A DNA stretch of 64,000 bases from a bacterium 210917-DFI.7.65. Its GTDB lineage: Bacteria; Bacillota; Clostridia; Oscillospirales; Oscillospiraceae. The DNA lies in NCBI GenBank assembly GCA_020555865.1, contig JAJCJJ010000002.1:1-64000 (forward strand), in the 5' to 3' direction. Of this stretch, positions 62,001-64,000 are shown in pieces. A program made the position numbers and the translations under genes. The notes beneath the pieces were generated by a model that made no database searches, was not told the DNA's origin, and worked only from the letters and a program-made list of their open reading frames with translations. Within the stretch, counting starts at the first letter, position 1, and each line of letters begins with the position of its first letter.

Positions 62001-63063
62001 TGCCGACCTCGCCATTAGCGTTCTGCACACAATCGTCAGCCAGATACTCGCTCACATCACTGGAGAACTTACCGCCGGTAATGACAGGATTGCCCGTATT
62101 TTCAGCTCCTGTTACGGCCTTTTGGCCTGCAGGCGCTTTAAATGTGCCGCCTTTGATTTCCGTGGTCGCATTGGCATTGATTCCGCCGTCTCCTCCGGTA
62201 TTATCATTGCCGATAAGTGCAGCCGTTTTGGAAACAGACTCAAAAGAACCGCCATAAACGACGCACTTTACATCTTCATCCTCACCAGCAATATACAAAG
62301 CATAGTGGGCGCTGCTTCCGTTAGTGTGTGTAGCACAGGAAACCGTTTTAAATGACCCATCGTGGATCTCTGAGTACCCGGCCGAAGTGGAAAATCCGCC
62401 CTGTACGCCAATCACCGTGCCATTATAGAAATACAGTTGCGGCGATTTTCCCTCTTCATCCATATGGCTCTGGATCGTATACCCCCAGCTGCTGTTATTA
62501 CAGGCAGAGCAGGAGCGACAATCAAACAGGCCATTATAAATCTTGGCAATACCGGCATTGTATACCGCGGTTACTGCACCGTTGAATGTGCCGTCCTTAA
62601 TCGTCAGATCACCGTCCGGTCTGTTTTTGATAGAGGCGCCGCTTGCGTTAACAGAGCCCGTAAATGTTCCGTTTTCAATGGTCAGTGTACCATAGTTATC
62701 AATGGCACCATAGCCTCCGGTATTTGAGTTCGAACTGTCGATGGTGCCATTGCCGGTGACAGTCAGTGTGCCCTCGTTTCGGATAGGCCTGCCCGCAAAG
62801 GCGCTGGCTACCTTAATGCTATGCTCAGCCATGTCCAGGAGAATATTCTGCCCTTCTGCTATGGTCACAATCTGATCTGTGCTCATATCGCTGATATCTG
62901 CGTCCAGGGTGATTGTGACCTGGCTGCCGTCTTTCGGGGCATTTTCAATGGCTGTTTTCAGCTCTTCTGCCGTGGAAACGCCGCCTTCCGCCGCAAACGC
63001 CGCGGGCATCAGGCTCAGCACCATGGCAAGCGCTAACACGACGGATAGGAACTTCTTCTTCAT
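59071..63063 (-). CDS. Large SLH-anchored surface protein with parallel beta-helix repeats
   Basis: This 1330-residue exported protein has signal peptide MKKKFLSVVLALAMVLSL, cut near AFAAEGG. Residues about 30-740 hold many short repeats of the type GGTF/GNGT (for example TIENGTFTG, ITINGGKLVS), typical of a parallel beta-helix. A middle region with probable beta-sandwich domains follows. Residues about 1050-1135 resemble an Ig-like bacterial repeat (KGYELDELTVTDKDGDEL). Three SLH domains end it (YSDVSADAWYADAVQYVTDK, FGDVNGSEWFAEAVRWAASE, FADADEISGYAVSALNWAVG). It is held at the cell wall; its ligand is unknown. The start is the ATG at 63063 behind AAGGAGTGG. Confidence 0.88.
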   Translation of the reverse strand: MKKKFLSVVLALAMVLSLMPAAFAAEGGVSTAEELKTAIENAPKDGSQVTITLDADISDMSTDQIVTIAEGQNILLDMAEHSIKVASAFAGRPIRNEGTLTVTGNGTIDSSNSNTGGYGAIDNYGTLTIENGTFTGSVNASGASIKNRPDGDLTIKDGTFNGAVTAVYNAGIAKIYNGLFDCRSCSACNNSSWGYTIQSHMDEEGKSPQLYFYNGTVIGVQGGFSTSAGYSEIHDGSFKTVSCATHTNGSSAHYALYIAGEDEDVKCVVYGGSFESVSKTAALIGNDNTGGDGGINANATTEIKGGTFKAPAGQKAVTGAENTGNPVITGGKFSSDVSEYLADDCVQNANGEVGKLEQVAVAEVVAADGSTTTKYASLTGAVNAAKDGETVTLLKDVDLGSGYVNIAKKLTLDLNGYTVTGSNTWVIGVYSDVTINDSSNGQGKIINSSTSSGTRIAVLAQENSQDEKTCKLTIEGGIIAATGIENSYGVFSNNSTTTYGPTIIVNGGEITGYFAGLTVTHDTDLTISGGEITGNYYAVSGNGSADDTDITINGGKLVSKDGNVIYHPQVGNMTIGGNAELTGPNGVQYCGAGMLTIQDNVVITATGSYTEFPTKPSEQGDGSTDDGAALSIVSRGDGYQDGDQKMAVNITGGTLNSVNNAAISVYRLQNKNGWVTNDQTNLSSYLAALNITGGKLSGGERKGALEIDTAAEKQVAVSGGLFSSDPSAYCVDGKTGVTNSDNATKADYPYAVGEEVADAKPAVVESATVPANTPDNASQDAKDVADQMTGGAGVKQDAALEGAIKDAANGNKIEGNTELATGKTVTATLNEATNGSANDNDVAIVYQPYVDVTVTNAVKSGATVTSFTADLTPMYRVVATTNAVVSGGVEIKVSGEVDADANAVLIESGKELDGLADRQYEVKLALPDDFANAGDKLCIKHDKNGSAEYYTGTVSEDGGKLFVTFISNGFSPFTVYAASETAASIGDNVYPTLQAAVDAVENNGTIKLLKDGETATVSRTVKFTVDPSGKNYTISLGGNCTDKDAGEHIFDVVYTAPSGGGSSSTTYTVNVEKSKHGSVESNRSRASSGTTVTLTVQPDKGYELDELTVTDKDGDELELTRKSDTKYTFTMPRSAVTVEAVFVEEREDTGYSDVSADAWYADAVQYVTDKGMMQGNNGKFMPADKLNRGQMAQVLFNLEGKQPVNYAMSFGDVNGSEWFAEAVRWAASEKIVSGYDNGNFGPNDPITREQLAVILFRYAQYKGMDTVTLEENLTGFADADEISGYAVSALNWAVGAGVLKGTGTGLAPKANATRSEVAQMLMNFDQNVMK

Positions 63064-63113
63064 TTCTTTTACCACTCCTTTTTATAATTGTTTCTTTTGG
63101 GAACTCTATCAAT

Positions 63114-63133
63114 ATACTCGATAAACCAAGTAT
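63114..63133. promoter_or_regulatory. Operator copy 1 upstream of the SLH gene
   Basis: ATACT-N10-AGTAT palindrome (63114-63118 and 63129-63133). A second copy with the same ends lies 29 bases on. It lies between the divergent SLH and regulator genes. Confidence 0.65.
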
Positions 63134-63142
63134 GCGCTCATT

Positions 63143-63162
63143 ATACTCTATTTATCAAGTAT
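63143..63162. promoter_or_regulatory. Operator copy 2 upstream of the HTH gene
   Basis: ATACT-N10-AGTAT (63143-63147 and 63158-63162), related to copy 1 also in the spacer (C-ATA/TTT-A-CA pattern). A further half-site AAGTAT is at 63175-63180. Confidence 0.65.
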
Positions 63163-63204
63163 AATCAACAAATGAAGTATGCTACTCTTTTTGTGGTGAT
63201 GCTA

Positions 63205-63432
63205 ATGATCAGCTATCAACCCTTTTATGAAACGCTGTTTCAAAAAGGAATAACTGAATATTATTTAATCTTCAAACAGGGCGTAACCGCCAGCACGCTT
63301 CACCGCATGAAACACGGAAAGCCTATCTCTACCACTACGCTCAACACACTGTGTGAAATTTTAGACTGCCGGGTAGAAAATGTGCTGGAATATGTTCCCG
63401 ACGCAGACAATGCGGAAACACCTTATTCGTAA
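63205..63432 (+). CDS. Small XRE/Cro-type regulator
   Basis: This 75-residue protein starts MISYQPFYETLFQKGITEYY and has the helix-turn-helix GVTASTLHRMKHGKPISTTTLNTLC followed by ILDCRVENVLEYVPD, the pattern of small Cro/C1-type regulators. The start is taken at the ATG 63205; the binding site GTGGTG is weak, and an ATG two codons upstream is possible. Two palindromes in front of it are its likely operators and could also govern the divergent SLH gene. Confidence 0.8.
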   Translation: MISYQPFYETLFQKGITEYYLIFKQGVTASTLHRMKHGKPISTTTLNTLCEILDCRVENVLEYVPDADNAETPYS

Positions 63433-63470
63433 AAGCATACAATGCTTGTCTTTTGTTTTTGAAAAAAACA

Positions 63471-63494
63471 AAAGACCGCTCCGGAGCGGTCTTT
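63471..63494 (+). terminator. Terminator after the small regulator
   Basis: A perfect 24-bp palindrome (AAAGACCGCTCC and its complement), with A-rich DNA before and a short T run at its end. Confidence 0.8.
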
Positions 63495-63675
63495 CAACAG
63501 CATCAAATGCATCGTGGCCTTCCCGGAAGAATTCTCATCTCTGATTAACAATACAGTTTTATTATAAAAGCATCTGCCCTGCTTGTCAACGCTGCAGGAA
63601 AAATCCGCCCGCTGTTTGCAAGCGGGCCAAAATTATGCTATGATACGGCAAAACAGCGAAAGGCGTGAAATTTGA

Positions 63676-63930
63676 ATGTGGAACATCATTGAGTACAACC
63701 AGATAGCCCGAGGCGAAGGTGTGCGGCTGTTCACCGCCTGCGGCATTTTCGAGGGCGTATACCGTGGCTCGGAAGCGGTGGATGAATCCCAGCCGGAACA
63801 ATGGGTCGTCCTCAGCGACGTGACCTTCTCCCCCACCCAGGGCGGCGCGGCCGAAGCGGAGCAGATCCATATGAGCGACGCCAACGTCCAGCTCTCCCAG
63901 ATCATCGCACTGGATCTGAACAATGGATGA
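63676..63930 (+). CDS. Hypothetical protein, 84 residues
   Basis: This small acidic soluble protein begins MWNIIEYNQIARGEGVRLFT and has a strand-rich pattern (GVYRGSEAVD, WVVLSDVTFS) like small Sm/SH3-type barrels. I do not recognise a family. GAAAGGCG precedes the ATG at about ten bases. A terminator-like hairpin follows at the window edge. Confidence 0.6.
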   Translation: MWNIIEYNQIARGEGVRLFTACGIFEGVYRGSEAVDESQPEQWVVLSDVTFSPTQGGAAEAEQIHMSDANVQLSQIIALDLNNG

Positions 63931-63956
63931 GTTATCCGGCAGGCAAATGACCAAAA

Positions 63957-64000
63957 CACCCCCCGGCGGCATGTGAGGAATCCATGCCGCCAGGGGGTGT
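63957..64000 (+). terminator. Hairpin at the right window edge
   Basis: ACACCCCC...GGCGGCATG pairs with CATGCCGCC...GGGGGTGT with one unpaired base on each side. The window ends at the stem, so a T tract cannot be seen. Confidence 0.65.

Noticed and set aside
59038..62355. Open frame of 1105 codons on the plus strand
   Set aside because: Shadow of the SLH protein gene on the other strand; the minus strand has a signal peptide, repeats and SLH domains.

Overview
The window looks like a chromosome segment of a spore-forming, GC-rich member of the Clostridia, most like the Oscillospirales. The sequence shows sporulation genes (spoVAD, spoVAE, sigK), S-layer homology proteins, lipoproteins, Gram-positive ribosome binding sites, FMN and lysine riboswitches, a Bce-type sensor/transporter module and a CsoR copper circuit. 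The genus is my inference.

Layout: 1-240 holds two tandem minus-strand promoters firing out of the left edge, perhaps into an rRNA operon. 242-6806 is a complete F-type ATP synthase operon (atpBEFHAGDC, minus). 6940-8384 is spoVAD-spoVAE. 8394-11417 is copper efflux: a CsoR-operated promoter, a CopA ATPase whose last 70 residues are a CopZ-like domain with its own in-frame start, and csoR. 11576-15227 holds a DUF2461-type gene, a SLOG gene, an FMN riboswitch with ribU, and a DNA polymerase IV gene.

15262-22566 is the most striking region. sigK, the late mother-cell sigma factor gene, is split by a 6.6-kb skin-like element. The element carries a large serine recombinase, a 48-residue protein, a metallopeptidase-like protein, a tyrosine integrase beside a tRNA-Arg(CCU)-like relic, a Fic protein and an AT-rich dGTPase. 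Joining the two 10-bp core copies rebuilds a 231-residue pro-sigma-K exactly in frame.

22651-30498 is an eight-gene aromatic operon (aroF-aroB-aroA-aroC-gamma-carbonic-anhydrase-like-pheA-aroK-aroE, minus). It follows a leader that encodes a Phe-rich 32-residue peptide, an antiterminator and a terminator, which together form a classical ribosome-mediated attenuator. 30631-33826 is a lysine-riboswitch-controlled ABC importer.

33871-40090 has an SLH lipoprotein, a TraX-like protein, an ECF sigma factor with an RsgI-like/PepSY anti-sigma factor, a GNAT protein, and a class II aldolase with MtnA (methylthioribose salvage). 40369-46385 is a Bce-like set (response regulator, kinase, ABC ATPase, permease) with a lipoprotein and a TetR regulator in between. 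46401-48420 is MarR plus an MFS exporter. 48582-51055 is a second amino-acid ABC cassette whose binding protein is circularly permuted. 51068-55101 has a flavin-reductase-like gene, a trpB2 relic, pdxST and mnmA. 55565-58908 holds the sulfur genes metY and cysK, each with a small upstream ORF, and an Rrf2/CymR-like regulator. 59071-63432 is a large SLH surface protein with a divergent HTH regulator and tandem operators. The window ends with a small unknown gene and a terminator.

Two long plus-strand open frames (709-3135 and 59038-62355) are shadows of atpDG and of the SLH gene.
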